From an uncultured Balneolaceae bacterium (GTDB lineage: Bacteria > Bacteroidota > Rhodothermia > Balneolales > Balneolaceae): a stretch of 20,984 nucleotides of DNA. Numbering within the stretch: the first letter of the stretch is position 1; each line of letters opens with the position of its first letter. Shown one piece after another: positions 1 through 8,028 of the stretch. Where the stretch lies: the NCBI GenBank assembly GCA_937982515.1, contig CALJMB010000194.1, positions 1 through 20,984 on the forward strand. The letters run 5' to 3'. Below the pieces are notes generated by a model, which saw only the letters and a program-made list of their open reading frames with translations, ran no database searches and was not told the DNA's origin. The translations under genes and the position numbers were made by a program.

Positions 1-7
1 TATTTTT

Positions 8-421
8 ATGTCTGAAAAACAAGAAACCACGGCTCCTGTTGCTGTAATAGATCACATTGCTATTTTTGTTAGCAACTTAGACCGCAGCGCTCAGTTTTAC
101 AAAGATATTCTCGGCCTGGAGGAGATCCCCTGCCCTTTGGTCCATCGCCCAATCCGGTGGTTTTCCCTGGGCAAGGGCCTCTCGATTCATGTCATAGAAG
201 GCGACAACAGCCATATCCGCCACGACAGGCAAAACCATCTCGCCCTTCAAACAGACGAATTTGATCTCTTCCTCAATCACCTGAAGCAGTACAACATCGA
301 ATACTTCGATTCCAAAGGCAACGCGGGCGCTGTCAATCAGCGGAGGGATGGCTACCGGCAGATTTTCTTCCAGGACCCCGATGGATATTGGCTGGAAATG
401 AATGATGTAGAGATTGAATAG
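8..421 (+). CDS. VOC superfamily protein (glyoxalase/dioxygenase fold)
   Basis: This 137-residue protein has the size and layout of a single-domain vicinal oxygen chelate protein, a metal-dependent fold shared by glyoxalase I, extradiol dioxygenases and fosfomycin/bleomycin resistance proteins. The first beta-alpha unit is visible at residues 13-40 (DHIAIFVSNLDRS, then FYKDILGLEE), and the second ends in FQDPDGYWLEM near residue 130. Likely metal ligands are His16, His61 or His77, and Glu130, the usual positions for the family. The substrate cannot be told from sequence. The start is the ATG at 8; only seven bases precede it in the window, so its promoter and any operon partner are not visible. 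It converges on the lipoprotein gene downstream. The fold is certain; the reaction is unknown. Confidence 0.88.
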   Translation: MSEKQETTAPVAVIDHIAIFVSNLDRSAQFYKDILGLEEIPCPLVHRPIRWFSLGKGLSIHVIEGDNSHIRHDRQNHLALQTDEFDLFLNHLKQYNIEYFDSKGNAGAVNQRRDGYRQIFFQDPDGYWLEMNDVEIE

Positions 422-555
422 AGAGAGGTATAAGCCGCGGATCCGCCAGGAGTCGGACAGGCACGGATGATGTCAGGCAGGGCGGCTATCTTGCCCGTCA
501 TGTTCAGGCCGGGGGCGTTCTCTTATGTCATCAAAAAGAATGATTCCGTCTCACC

Positions 556-596
556 ATATAAAAAGTGCTCTGGCTGTTCGTTCAGCACAGAGCACT
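556..596 (-). terminator. Intrinsic terminator of the LPP20-like lipoprotein gene
   Basis: AGTGCTCTG at 564-572 pairs perfectly with CAGAGCACT at 588-596. An inner GCTG/CAGC pairing lengthens the stem. Read on the minus strand the hairpin is followed by TTTTATAT, and it starts 24 bases after the lipoprotein stop. There is no U-tract on the plus side, so it does not look like a terminator for the convergent VOC gene. Confidence 0.82.
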
Positions 597-620
597 CCGG
601 AAAAGGAACCGAATCTTGCG

Positions 621-1193
621 TTAATTTGATCGGCCCAGGCGGCTGATGTCTCTTTGCAGCTCTTCAAATGCCTTCGACTCTTTAAACTTAACATAGAGTT
701 CTTCCTCCTGAGAAAGGGCATTGTCAAGTGCGGCGCGGGCATCGCCCACCGGTATCCGAACCAGAACAAAGCATTCATACCGTGTACCGTCAGAACTCGG
801 CGCAAATTTAATCTGGTCCGTTGCAATGCCTCGCAGGGTCTGATTGGTTATGGTTTTTCCGGCGCTGGTAAATGACTCGCTGAAGTTGGAATCGGTACCG
901 CTGGTAACCTCTTCCGTAAACATCTTTTCGAGTGCTTCTACCTTAGATTCGAGCTTTTGAGCGATGCTGATCCTGGCCTGGCTTTCCGCTTTTTGGCGGG
1001 CGGTTTCTCTGCGGGTGGACGTACTGGAAGAGACCGCGTACAGATATTCATTGTTGTCTTCCGGAGGATTGGTGTACCATCCCGGGAGCTGATCGATCTC
1101 TTTCTGCATTTGTGTAGCAGGCTTTGGGCTGCAGGCAACTACCGCCGCCATGCATAATATAGTAACAGCGCCTGGCCATTTTAATTTTAACAT
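621..1193 (-). CDS. LPP20-like outer-membrane-type lipoprotein
   Basis: The 190-residue product begins with a short basic stretch, a hydrophobic segment (residues 8-20) and a lipobox ending VVAC, with Cys21 as the predicted lipidated residue. The mature part starts polar (SPKPATQMQKE), then has a GWYTNPPEDNNEYLYAVSSS segment and a helix rich in Arg, Ala and Glu. The wording W(F/Y)xxPPxxxxxYLYAVG-like followed by A...A...AR..I...L is typical of the LPP20 lipoprotein family, of which Helicobacter Lpp20 is the namesake. The cellular role of most members is unknown. The gene is monocistronic: a hairpin terminator follows it, and the next gene upstream is divergent with a 269-base gap. Start is the ATG at 1193; no Shine-Dalgarno is evident. 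The lipoprotein call is strong and the family call moderate. Confidence 0.78.
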   Translation of the reverse strand: MLKLKWPGAVTILCMAAVVACSPKPATQMQKEIDQLPGWYTNPPEDNNEYLYAVSSSTSTRRETARQKAESQARISIAQKLESKVEALEKMFTEEVTSGTDSNFSESFTSAGKTITNQTLRGIATDQIKFAPSSDGTRYECFVLVRIPVGDARAALDNALSQEEELYVKFKESKAFEELQRDISRLGRSN

Positions 1194-1462
1194 AGTTGTA
1201 TCCCGTTAGTTAAAAGAGTGATTAGAAATATCTTATTGTAATATTCGAAAAGTTACAAATATTTTTTTAAATCCATCCCATTAAGCTTCATAGAAAATAT
1301 ACCATAGCTTATGTATGGATATTTGTATAAAATCAACATTCCGTTACACAATCATACAGGGTACGTACGGATTATCAAAGCCCGCACAATCTAATAATGC
1401 GTAAAGGAACGCCAGGTTTTTTCTCTACTCATTTCATCTGAACCTTTTTTTGGGATACCATT

Positions 1463-2968
1463 ATGCGCAGCACCTACAAAATTCGCTGTAACACATCTGA
1501 AATACTAATCTTGCTCTTTTACCTCGTTATGGGATTCCCCTTCACAGGTTTCTCTCAGCATACATTCGAGGAATGGAAAAAGGAACAACTCCGGGAGTTT
1601 CAAGAATTTAGGAATGAACGGGATAAGGAGTTTTATGAACTGTTAAAAAGCAATTGGGTTGAAATTAACGCGTTCAAACCCAGGCCTCAGTACGATGGTG
1701 CCAAGCCCTCCCTCCAACCCAAACTTGACAAACCCGCAAATCTGATCCCTTCGGATGAACGGCCTGAAATACCGGCTCCAATAAACGAGCTCTCTTTAGA
1801 GTCTGCCAGGGAAACAGTAAGCATCAGACAAGAACACGAAGAGCATCTTCCGCCAAACGAGTGGGCATCCCGGCCGGGATTTCTCAATACGCCAATTGAT
1901 TTTTTTGAACTATCACTTGAGCTCCACTACCCTGAATCGCTGAAATTTACCTTACCTGCCCGGAATGAAGAACATATCAGCAACGTCTGGAGGCAGCTGG
2001 GTTCAAGTGATTACCAACCCGTAGTAAAACAGTTTGGCGCTATCAGAGAACGTATCGGATTAAACGACTGGGGATACATTCTGCTCTTGCACCAGGCCGG
2101 ACAGCATATATACGGCGCCGGTTCTGATGAAAGCATCTTGTTTACCTGGTTTATGATGACCAGAGAAGGATTCATAACCAAGGTAGGCTACGATCAGAAT
2201 GGCGTATATCTGCTTATTGCATCCGAAGCACAGTTCTTCGGCACCCGATACTTTACCATCAACAACCAGAAATACTATGCCTTGGATCTGAACAACGGGC
2301 AGGTTGTGCCCTCTTCAATCTTCACCTATGAAGGAAATCACCCCGATACGGGAACCATTCTCGACCTGAATTTACAAGCCACGCCCCGCTTACAAAAAAG
2401 CCTGATGAAGAGATCCCTCCACTTTACCTATGGAGATACCACGTATAACATTCCCGTGCATATCAACAGGAATGTTATCGCCTTCTATGAATTGTACCCG
2501 CTCACAGAGTTTAATATCTACTTCAAGGCATCAACGGCCCCTGAAACCCAGGCGGACTTATACACCCCACTTGCCCGGGCTGTAGAGGGCAAAACCGAGA
2601 CAGAAGCGGTGAATATGATTTTACGATTTGTTCAGACCGCATTTCAATATAAAACCGACCGGGAACAGTTTGGACGCGAGAAGTACTTTTTCCCTGAAGA
2701 AACGCTCTACTATCCTTACTCTGACTGCGAAGATCGGGCCGTTCTTTTTACCAGGCTTGTGAAAGATATACTCGGGCTTGAGGTAATCGGTATAAAGTAC
2801 CCACGTCACCTGGCCACAGCGGTTAAATTTACCAATCCGCCTAAAGGAGATTACGTTATGCATCATGGAGAAACCTACACCGTTTCCGATCCAACCTATT
2901 ACAACGCCAACATCGGCATGACTATGCCTCAGATGAGGAAATACAAGCCCGAAATAGTAACTTTTTAA
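1463..2968 (+). CDS. Secreted protein with C-terminal transglutaminase-like domain
   Basis: A 501-residue protein with an N-terminal signal peptide (basic MRSTYKIR, hydrophobic segment about residues 14-30). A charged stretch (about 33-60) and a Pro/Glu-rich linker (about 65-130) follow, then a large region of unknown fold. The last 90 residues carry what looks like a papain-fold transglutaminase-like catalytic triad: Cys422 in YSDCEDRA, His449 in PRHLATAV and Asp476 in VSDPTYYNANIG, with the usual spacing of about 27 residues each. Such domains act as cysteine proteases, amidases or crosslinkers; the substrate is not predictable here. The ATG at 1463 is chosen because it gives a proper signal peptide; the leader before it (TTTTTTTGGGATACCATT) has no clear Shine-Dalgarno. 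It is divergent from the lipoprotein gene, with no partner gene on its strand. Confidence 0.75.
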   Translation: MRSTYKIRCNTSEILILLFYLVMGFPFTGFSQHTFEEWKKEQLREFQEFRNERDKEFYELLKSNWVEINAFKPRPQYDGAKPSLQPKLDKPANLIPSDERPEIPAPINELSLESARETVSIRQEHEEHLPPNEWASRPGFLNTPIDFFELSLELHYPESLKFTLPARNEEHISNVWRQLGSSDYQPVVKQFGAIRERIGLNDWGYILLLHQAGQHIYGAGSDESILFTWFMMTREGFITKVGYDQNGVYLLIASEAQFFGTRYFTINNQKYYALDLNNGQVVPSSIFTYEGNHPDTGTILDLNLQATPRLQKSLMKRSLHFTYGDTTYNIPVHINRNVIAFYELYPLTEFNIYFKASTAPETQADLYTPLARAVEGKTETEAVNMILRFVQTAFQYKTDREQFGREKYFFPEETLYYPYSDCEDRAVLFTRLVKDILGLEVIGIKYPRHLATAVKFTNPPKGDYVMHHGETYTVSDPTYYNANIGMTMPQMRKYKPEIVTF

Positions 2969-3156
2969 GTGCTGGACGCACAGCGATGTGTGCATAAAAA
3001 GTGGCTTGGCACGTCCCACAGGCATATTTTTATCAAAAGTAGGTAATCACAAAAAAAAATATTATACTAAAGCGGTTGATGATGTTAGAAATTTTTATTA
3101 CTTAGCATTATCCGTTAATCAGTAGCACTAGAAGTTAAATTTTTGGAGATTTAAGC

Positions 3157-3366
3157 ATGGCAGAACGAGAAGTAGGAACTGTTAAATGGTTCCATAATGG
3201 TAAAGGATACGGGTTTATTACACGTGAAGAAGGCGAAGATATTTTCGTACACTTCAGTGAAATAGCGATGGAAGGTTATAAAAAACTTGAGGAAGGGCAG
3301 AAAGTTGAATTCACCGTAGCTGAAGGTGAAAAAGGCCTGCAGGCTCAGGAAGTCATACCTGTCTAA
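3157..3366 (+). CDS. Cold-shock domain protein (CspA family)
   Basis: This 69-residue protein is a complete single cold-shock domain. It has the nucleic-acid-binding motifs RNP1 (KGYGFIT, residues 16-22) and RNP2 (IFVHF, 29-33), and opens with the family's GTVKWFxxxKGYGF signature. It should bind single-stranded RNA or DNA in the cytoplasm as an RNA chaperone. Unlike most genes here it has a Shine-Dalgarno-like GGAG (TTTTTGGAGATTTAAGC before ATG). The 188 bases upstream may contain a long 5' leader, common for csp genes, but no defined structure is seen. A strong terminator follows 21 bases after the stop, so it is transcribed alone. Whether it is cold-inducible cannot be judged. Confidence 0.95.
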   Translation: MAEREVGTVKWFHNGKGYGFITREEGEDIFVHFSEIAMEGYKKLEEGQKVEFTVAEGEKGLQAQEVIPV

Positions 3367-3387
3367 TTTTTACATACTATTTACACA

Positions 3388-3418
3388 GGCACTATTCCCC
3401 GAGAGTAGTGCCTTTTTT
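3388..3418 (+). terminator. Intrinsic terminator after the cold-shock gene
   Basis: GGCACTA (3388-3394) pairs with TAGTGCC (3406-3412), followed directly by six T residues. It lies 21 bases after the csp stop codon. Confidence 0.93.
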
Positions 3419-3490
3419 ATTCGGCCTCTATACGGATGAGAGGCGCGGTGGTAATGTACTAATGACCAGAACGACACATAGAAGTGCGTT

Positions 3491-3934
3491 TCACGCCTTC
3501 ATGCCTTCTTTTTGTTGCTTGGCTTTGTAAGCCATGGCGTAAATTTTCATCTGCTTTACCATTGAGGCCAGTCCGTTAGAACGGGTGGGAGAAAGATGAT
3601 TTTCCATCCCTATTTTTTGGATGAATTCGGGACTGGTATTAATAATGGTGTCGGGATCCTGGCCAGAATAAAAACGAACCATCAATGCCACCAGGCCTTT
3701 GGTTATGGCCGCATCGCTGTCTGCTTCGAAGTGCACCTTCCCGTCTTTCAGATAGGTGTGTAGCCAAACCTGAGATTGACAACCCCGCACCAGATTTTCA
3801 TCTACTTTATACTCGTCATCAAGTGGCTGCAGTTCCCGGCCCATCTTTATAATGTATTTGTAACGTTCAGTCCAATCTCCCAGGGCTTCAAATTCTCTTA
3901 TAATCTTCTGTTGAATGTCTTTAATATGTTCCAT
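3491..3934 (-). CDS. sufE: SufE family sulfur acceptor
   Basis: SufE-type protein that accepts persulfide sulfur from the cysteine desulfurase SufS and passes it on to the SUF Fe-S scaffold in the cytosol. The key feature is VRGCQSQVW, whose Cys52 (counted from the ATG at 3934) matches the active-site cysteine near position 51 of E. coli SufE. Typical surrounding motifs are YKYIIKMGRELQPL before it, and the DSDAAITKGLVALMVRFYSG and SPTRSNGL segments after it. The open frame extends six codons further to a TTG at 3952; the ATG giving MEHIKDIQQK is preferred because it yields the usual family length (147 residues). No suf cluster genes are adjacent, so this is a solitary sufE separated from ribBA by a 194-base gap. 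Confidence 0.93.
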   Translation of the reverse strand: MEHIKDIQQKIIREFEALGDWTERYKYIIKMGRELQPLDDEYKVDENLVRGCQSQVWLHTYLKDGKVHFEADSDAAITKGLVALMVRFYSGQDPDTIINTSPEFIQKIGMENHLSPTRSNGLASMVKQMKIYAMAYKAKQQKEGMKA

Positions 3935-4128
3935 AATGACTGCTTTGTACAAATTAACCTTGAAGATACAAATTTTCCCAGGAAAATTGATGATCAGAAA
4001 GAAACTTTGTACCCATAGGACAATGGAAGCTCAAAGAAAGAGGCTTAATGTGATAATAAACCAATAGCCGGATATATATATAGTATACAACAGAGAGCGG
4101 CACCGGCTGTGATACTTTTATGGCCGGC

Positions 4129-5391
4129 TTATTCTTTTACAATGCTATCTAAGAAATTGGGGCTGTGCGGATCCAGCTCATCCAGTTTCAGATGATGGCC
4201 CAGCTTATCACGTTTGGTTTTGAGATAGCGAACATTTTCCGGATAGGCGCCGACTTCGATGGGTACGCGTTCGGTCATTTCCAGCCCGAAGCTCTTTAAG
4301 CCCACACGCTTTACCGGATTGTTGGTCATAAGACGCAGTTTAGAGATATTAAGCGCCCGTAAAATCTGAGCGCCAACCCCATAATCACGGTGATCCGGCT
4401 TAAATCCCAGAGCTTCGTTGGCCTCAACGGTGTCCATCCCCTGCTCCTGCAGCTTATAAGCCTCAAGCTTGTTTACGAGGCCAATGCCACGCCCTTCCTG
4501 GTTCATGTACAACACCACTCCTCTGCCCTCCTTTTCAACCCGAAGGAGCGCCTGGTGCAACTGTTCCCCACAGTCGCAGCGTTTAGAGCCAAAAATATCT
4601 CCGGTAATACAGGAAGAGTGCACGCGCACAAGCACCGGATCGTCTTCTTTCCATTTCCCTTTAACCAGCGCCAGATGATGGTCGCCCGTCAAACGTTCTT
4701 CAAATGCGTGTAGTGTAAAATCACCATAAACGGTGGGAAGCTGAACTTCAACGAGCTTTCGAACCAAAGATTCATGCTGCATGCGGTAAGCAATGAGATC
4801 TTTTATGGTGATAAATTTCATATCAAACTCTTCGGCTATCTTGACGAGATCGGGGATCCGGGCCATTTCTCCGTTATCCTTCATGATCTCACAGATGATG
4901 CCGGCAGGTTTTAACCCGGCCATTCTTGCCAAATCGATAGCCGCTTCGGTATGCCCTGCCCGGCGAAGCACGCCGCCTTCCACCCCTATCAAAGGGAAGA
5001 TATGGCCGGGGCGGCGAAACTCACCAGGCTTAGAATCATCTTTAATCAGCTCCCGAATGGTATTGGCACGATCGGCAGCAGAGATTCCTGTCGATGTCAG
5101 CTCTTTGTGATCGACAGAAACTGTGAAAGCCGCTTCGTCCGGGTCTGCTCCTTCGGTAACCATGTAGTCTAAATCCAGGGAATAGGCTTTTTGCCGAGTG
5201 ATAGGGACGCAAATCAATCCACGGCCGTATTTGGCCATGAGATTCACCGCTTCGGGCGTCACCTTTTCGGCAGCCATTAAAAAGTCGCCTTCGTTTTCAC
5301 GGTCTTCATCATCCGCAACGATGATCATGCGACCTTGTTTGATATCTTCAATTGCAGACTCAATACTATCAAACTTAACTTCACCGGACAT
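4129..5391 (-). CDS. ribBA: Bifunctional riboflavin biosynthesis protein RibBA
   Basis: A 420-residue fusion of 3,4-dihydroxy-2-butanone 4-phosphate synthase (about residues 1-205) and GTP cyclohydrolase II (about 210-405), which supply the two precursors for riboflavin. The first domain shows the metal/substrate loop DDEDRENEGDF (27-37) and RRAGHTEA (143-150). The second shows the zinc-binding CITGDIFGSKRCDCGEQ with Cys261, Cys272 and Cys274, then GRGIGL. Both sets of key residues are present, so both activities look intact. It lies 15 bases after yajC and is probably cotranscribed. There is no Shine-Dalgarno in the gap. No FMN riboswitch-like structure is seen directly upstream of it or of yajC, and the other rib genes are not in the window. 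Confidence 0.97.
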   Translation of the reverse strand: MSGEVKFDSIESAIEDIKQGRMIIVADDEDRENEGDFLMAAEKVTPEAVNLMAKYGRGLICVPITRQKAYSLDLDYMVTEGADPDEAAFTVSVDHKELTSTGISAADRANTIRELIKDDSKPGEFRRPGHIFPLIGVEGGVLRRAGHTEAAIDLARMAGLKPAGIICEIMKDNGEMARIPDLVKIAEEFDMKFITIKDLIAYRMQHESLVRKLVEVQLPTVYGDFTLHAFEERLTGDHHLALVKGKWKEDDPVLVRVHSSCITGDIFGSKRCDCGEQLHQALLRVEKEGRGVVLYMNQEGRGIGLVNKLEAYKLQEQGMDTVEANEALGFKPDHRDYGVGAQILRALNISKLRLMTNNPVKRVGLKSFGLEMTERVPIEVGAYPENVRYLKTKRDKLGHHLKLDELDPHSPNFLDSIVKE

Positions 5392-5406
5392 ATATAAGAG
5401 AGGAAT

Positions 5407-5715
5407 CTATTTGGTTTTATTAGGATTTACATCCGTAATAGCATTTTTCATAAAACGGGCTTTTACCCCGCTGTCTATTTCAGCCAACACGGAGTCATCA
5501 TCAACAGTTGTTACCTGTGCAATCATTCCACCCGTAGTAACGATCTTATCACCCTTTTTAATATTTGAAACTTTCTCCTGAATTTCTTTCTGTCTTTTAC
5601 TTTGGGGACGGATGATGAAAAAATAAAATATAACAAAAATAGCTCCCAGGAATATGAGGTTAACCCATCCGGCATCATCCGGGTTACCCATGAGCAAAAC
5701 GGCTAAGTTGGACAT
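5407..5715 (-). CDS. yajC: Preprotein translocase subunit YajC
   Basis: A 102-residue protein with the YajC layout: a short periplasmic N-terminus, one membrane helix (about residues 18-35, LIFLGAIFVIFYFFIIRP) and the diagnostic RPQSKRQKE immediately after it. A cytosolic domain follows with the conserved KKGDKIVTTGGMIAQV. YajC associates with SecDF and the SecYEG translocon at the inner membrane. It is the first gene of a two-gene unit with ribBA (15-base gap); secD and secF are not adjacent here. A promoter-like pair of elements lies 47 bases and more before the ATG. Confidence 0.95.
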   Translation of the reverse strand: MSNLAVLLMGNPDDAGWVNLIFLGAIFVIFYFFIIRPQSKRQKEIQEKVSNIKKGDKIVTTGGMIAQVTTVDDDSVLAEIDSGVKARFMKNAITDVNPNKTK

Positions 5716-5761
5716 GTAATCAATAGTTTTGGTGTTAATAGAAATATATCGTTTAAGCTAT

Positions 5762-5792
5762 CAAAGATAGCATTTTTACCATCTTGCTACAA
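5762..5792 (-). promoter_or_regulatory. Bacteroidota-type promoter candidate for yajC-ribBA
   Basis: On the minus strand TATCTTTG (5769-5762) matches the Bacteroidota -7 consensus TAnnTTTG. A TTG (5792-5790) lies 20 bases upstream, in place of the -33 element. The -7 box sits inside a perfect palindrome, GCTATC-AAA-GATAGC (5757-5771), which could be an operator. It is 47 bases before the yajC start. TAnnTTTG alone occurs by chance in a window this size, so position is the main support. Confidence 0.5.
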
Positions 5793-5838
5793 TTAATACC
5801 ATAATACCAGCAGACATCAGCTTTGTAACAGGGGCCGA

Positions 5839-7953
5839 TCAGCTGTAAAAGAGTTTGCCTGCCGATGCGTAATCTTTCAGAATTTGGGCCGGAGTAAACC
5901 GCGGGCCCAGCTCCTGCTCAAAACGTTCCAGCCTGTCAACTATTTTTCCGGCCCCCATACGATCGATATAGCGGAAGGGGCCACCCAGGAAAGGAGGGAA
6001 ACCCAACCCCAAGACAGCTCCGAGGTCGCCATCTGTCGGATTTTGCAGAATTTCATCTTGCAGGCACCATGCCGCTTCGTTGATCATAGCCAGGGCCATG
6101 CGCGACTGTACAGACCCGGAATCGGGTTCTGACCGCTCCTCTCCTCCAAAAAACCGGTACACGTCCGGGTTCGGATCTTTCTTCTTACCTGATCCCTCCC
6201 CATAGATATAAAAACCCTTTTTATTTTTTCGACCCTTAAAACCGGCTTCGAATAATTCTTTCGACTTATTATCTGGCTTTATTCCACGTCCCGAGAATAG
6301 TGGATTGAGTACATCTGTAATGTGAGCAGCCACGTCAATTCCTACTTCATCGAAAAGAGCAGCCGGCCCGACGGGAAAGCCAAAATCTTGTATGTCACTA
6401 TCCAGTTTTTCTATGGAAATCCCCTCTTCCAGTAATATAAGCGCCTCATTCATGAACGGAGCCAGAATGCGGGTTGTATAAAAGCCGGGGCCGTCATTAA
6501 CGGTGATTACATGCTTCCCCTGGTTAATGCCAACCTGTCGTGCCGTAGCTGTAACCCAGGGCTCGGTCTGTTTCGTTTCCACTACTTCGAGTAATGGCAT
6601 TTTTTGCACTGGTGAAAAATAGTGCATGCCTACCACCTGACCAGGCCGTCCGGAGGCCTCCGCAATTTTGGCGATGGGCAACGAAGAAGTATTAGAAGCA
6701 ATGATGCATGCTTCAGGCACAACTTTTTCAACTTCTTTAATGATCTGTTGTTTTAATTCCAAATCCTCAAATACCGCTTCAATAACTAATTCAACACTTC
6801 TAAAGCCGCTATAAGAATCGGTTGGAGTTATCATACTGGAGATTACATCCCTCTTAAAAGCAGATATAATACCCTTGTTTACCTTACTTTCCAGATTTTG
6901 CCAGACTACCCGCTCGCCTTTAGCAGCCTGTTTCACTGTTTGATCCTTTAAAAGCGCACGATACCCGTTATTTACGCTAACGTCGACAATCCCTGAACCC
7001 ATCAGTCCTGCACCGATCACTCCTATTTTTTGAATGTCACGCGCTTTCTCCTTTTCCGGATTCTTTTTAGCGCCCTGCATGGCAAAAAACAGATTCACTA
7101 ACGCTTTTGATTCCGGAGTTGCTGCCAATTCCCCAAAATACTTCGATTCCATTTCCAGGCCTGCTTTTATGCCATTTTCGTACCCTTCTTCCACACAATC
7201 GATAATTTTGGATGGCGCCGGAAAATTGTCCCTGGTTTTTGACCGGGCATGTTTCCTTGCCTGAGAAAAAATAAGTTTACGGCCGGCGGGAGTTCTCTCA
7301 GCAAGCTTATGTACCAGACTTCGTTTGTCTTTACGCTTAAACGACCTACTATTGATGTTTACGACAGCCTCTTTGGCGGCGGTCAGAAGCGCATCTTTGT
7401 GAACGAGCTCATCAATTAATCCCATTTTATAAGCCTGCCGGGGATAGATATTTTTCCCCGTTAACAGATAGGTAAGGGCGTTTTGCAGACCAATCAACCT
7501 GGGCAGTCGCTGGGTTCCTCCCCCGCCGGGTAAAAGGCCAAGATTTACCTCAGGTTGACTAAAAACCGTACGGGAACTGTCGGAGGCTACCCGGTAGTGA
7601 CATGCCATAGCTACTTCATTACCTCCTCCAATACAAGATCCGTTAATCGCTGCAACAACAGGTTTGTTGAAGTTCTCGAGGCGGGTCAGCAAGGCATTAC
7701 CTGTGCGGCTCAATTCCTCAATCTCTTCTGGGGCCTTTTTATTTTTGAGCATCTCTACATCCGCACCGGCAATAAAATTATTTTCTTTACCGCTGGTCAA
7801 TATGATGCCGTCGATGGAGAGCTTCTCATACTTGTCAAGCAGGAGCCTGAATCCCTGTATAAGCTCTTCATTCAATGTATTGACCTTCGCCTCAGGCTGG
7901 TTGAGCGTGACTATTACAATATTGTCTTCTTTTTCTATGTTGAGATAACTCAT
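5839..7953 (-). CDS. fadJ: Fatty acid oxidation complex alpha subunit (FadJ-like)
   Basis: A 704-residue multifunctional enzyme giving enoyl-CoA hydratase and L-3-hydroxyacyl-CoA dehydrogenase activities of beta-oxidation. The N-terminal crotonase domain has NGSCIGGGNEVAMACHYR and QPEVNLGLLPGGGGTQR; Glu113 and Glu135 are the expected catalytic pair. The dehydrogenase part begins with the NAD-binding GAGLMG (314-319). It has the catalytic His444 in GMHYFSP with Glu456 twelve residues on, as in known 3-hydroxyacyl-CoA dehydrogenases, and ends with C-terminal helical domains. The frame continues upstream to a TTG at 8019. The ATG at 7953 (MSYLNIEKEDNIVIVTLN) is chosen because it starts right at the domain. 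It follows the thiolase gene by 75 bases and forms the matching operon. No Shine-Dalgarno is visible. The symbol rests on domain order and a FadI-length partner. Confidence 0.93.
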   Translation of the reverse strand: MSYLNIEKEDNIVIVTLNQPEAKVNTLNEELIQGFRLLLDKYEKLSIDGIILTSGKENNFIAGADVEMLKNKKAPEEIEELSRTGNALLTRLENFNKPVVAAINGSCIGGGNEVAMACHYRVASDSSRTVFSQPEVNLGLLPGGGGTQRLPRLIGLQNALTYLLTGKNIYPRQAYKMGLIDELVHKDALLTAAKEAVVNINSRSFKRKDKRSLVHKLAERTPAGRKLIFSQARKHARSKTRDNFPAPSKIIDCVEEGYENGIKAGLEMESKYFGELAATPESKALVNLFFAMQGAKKNPEKEKARDIQKIGVIGAGLMGSGIVDVSVNNGYRALLKDQTVKQAAKGERVVWQNLESKVNKGIISAFKRDVISSMITPTDSYSGFRSVELVIEAVFEDLELKQQIIKEVEKVVPEACIIASNTSSLPIAKIAEASGRPGQVVGMHYFSPVQKMPLLEVVETKQTEPWVTATARQVGINQGKHVITVNDGPGFYTTRILAPFMNEALILLEEGISIEKLDSDIQDFGFPVGPAALFDEVGIDVAAHITDVLNPLFSGRGIKPDNKSKELFEAGFKGRKNKKGFYIYGEGSGKKKDPNPDVYRFFGGEERSEPDSGSVQSRMALAMINEAAWCLQDEILQNPTDGDLGAVLGLGFPPFLGGPFRYIDRMGAGKIVDRLERFEQELGPRFTPAQILKDYASAGKLFYS

Positions 7954-8028
7954 CAGAATAATTTTAATAGTTACAGTAAAGAGGTGGCACTTTAAACCCC
8001 TGTTCTCTCCAATAATCAAAGGCCAGAG

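Noticed and set aside
3424..3444. GCCTCT/AGAGGC hairpin after the csp terminator as a sufE terminator
   Set aside because: Only six pairs and no U-tract on the sufE strand.
7954..8019. A longer N-terminus for FadJ from the TTG at 8019
   Set aside because: The extra 22 residues precede the enoyl-CoA hydratase domain and an ATG right at the domain start is a better choice.
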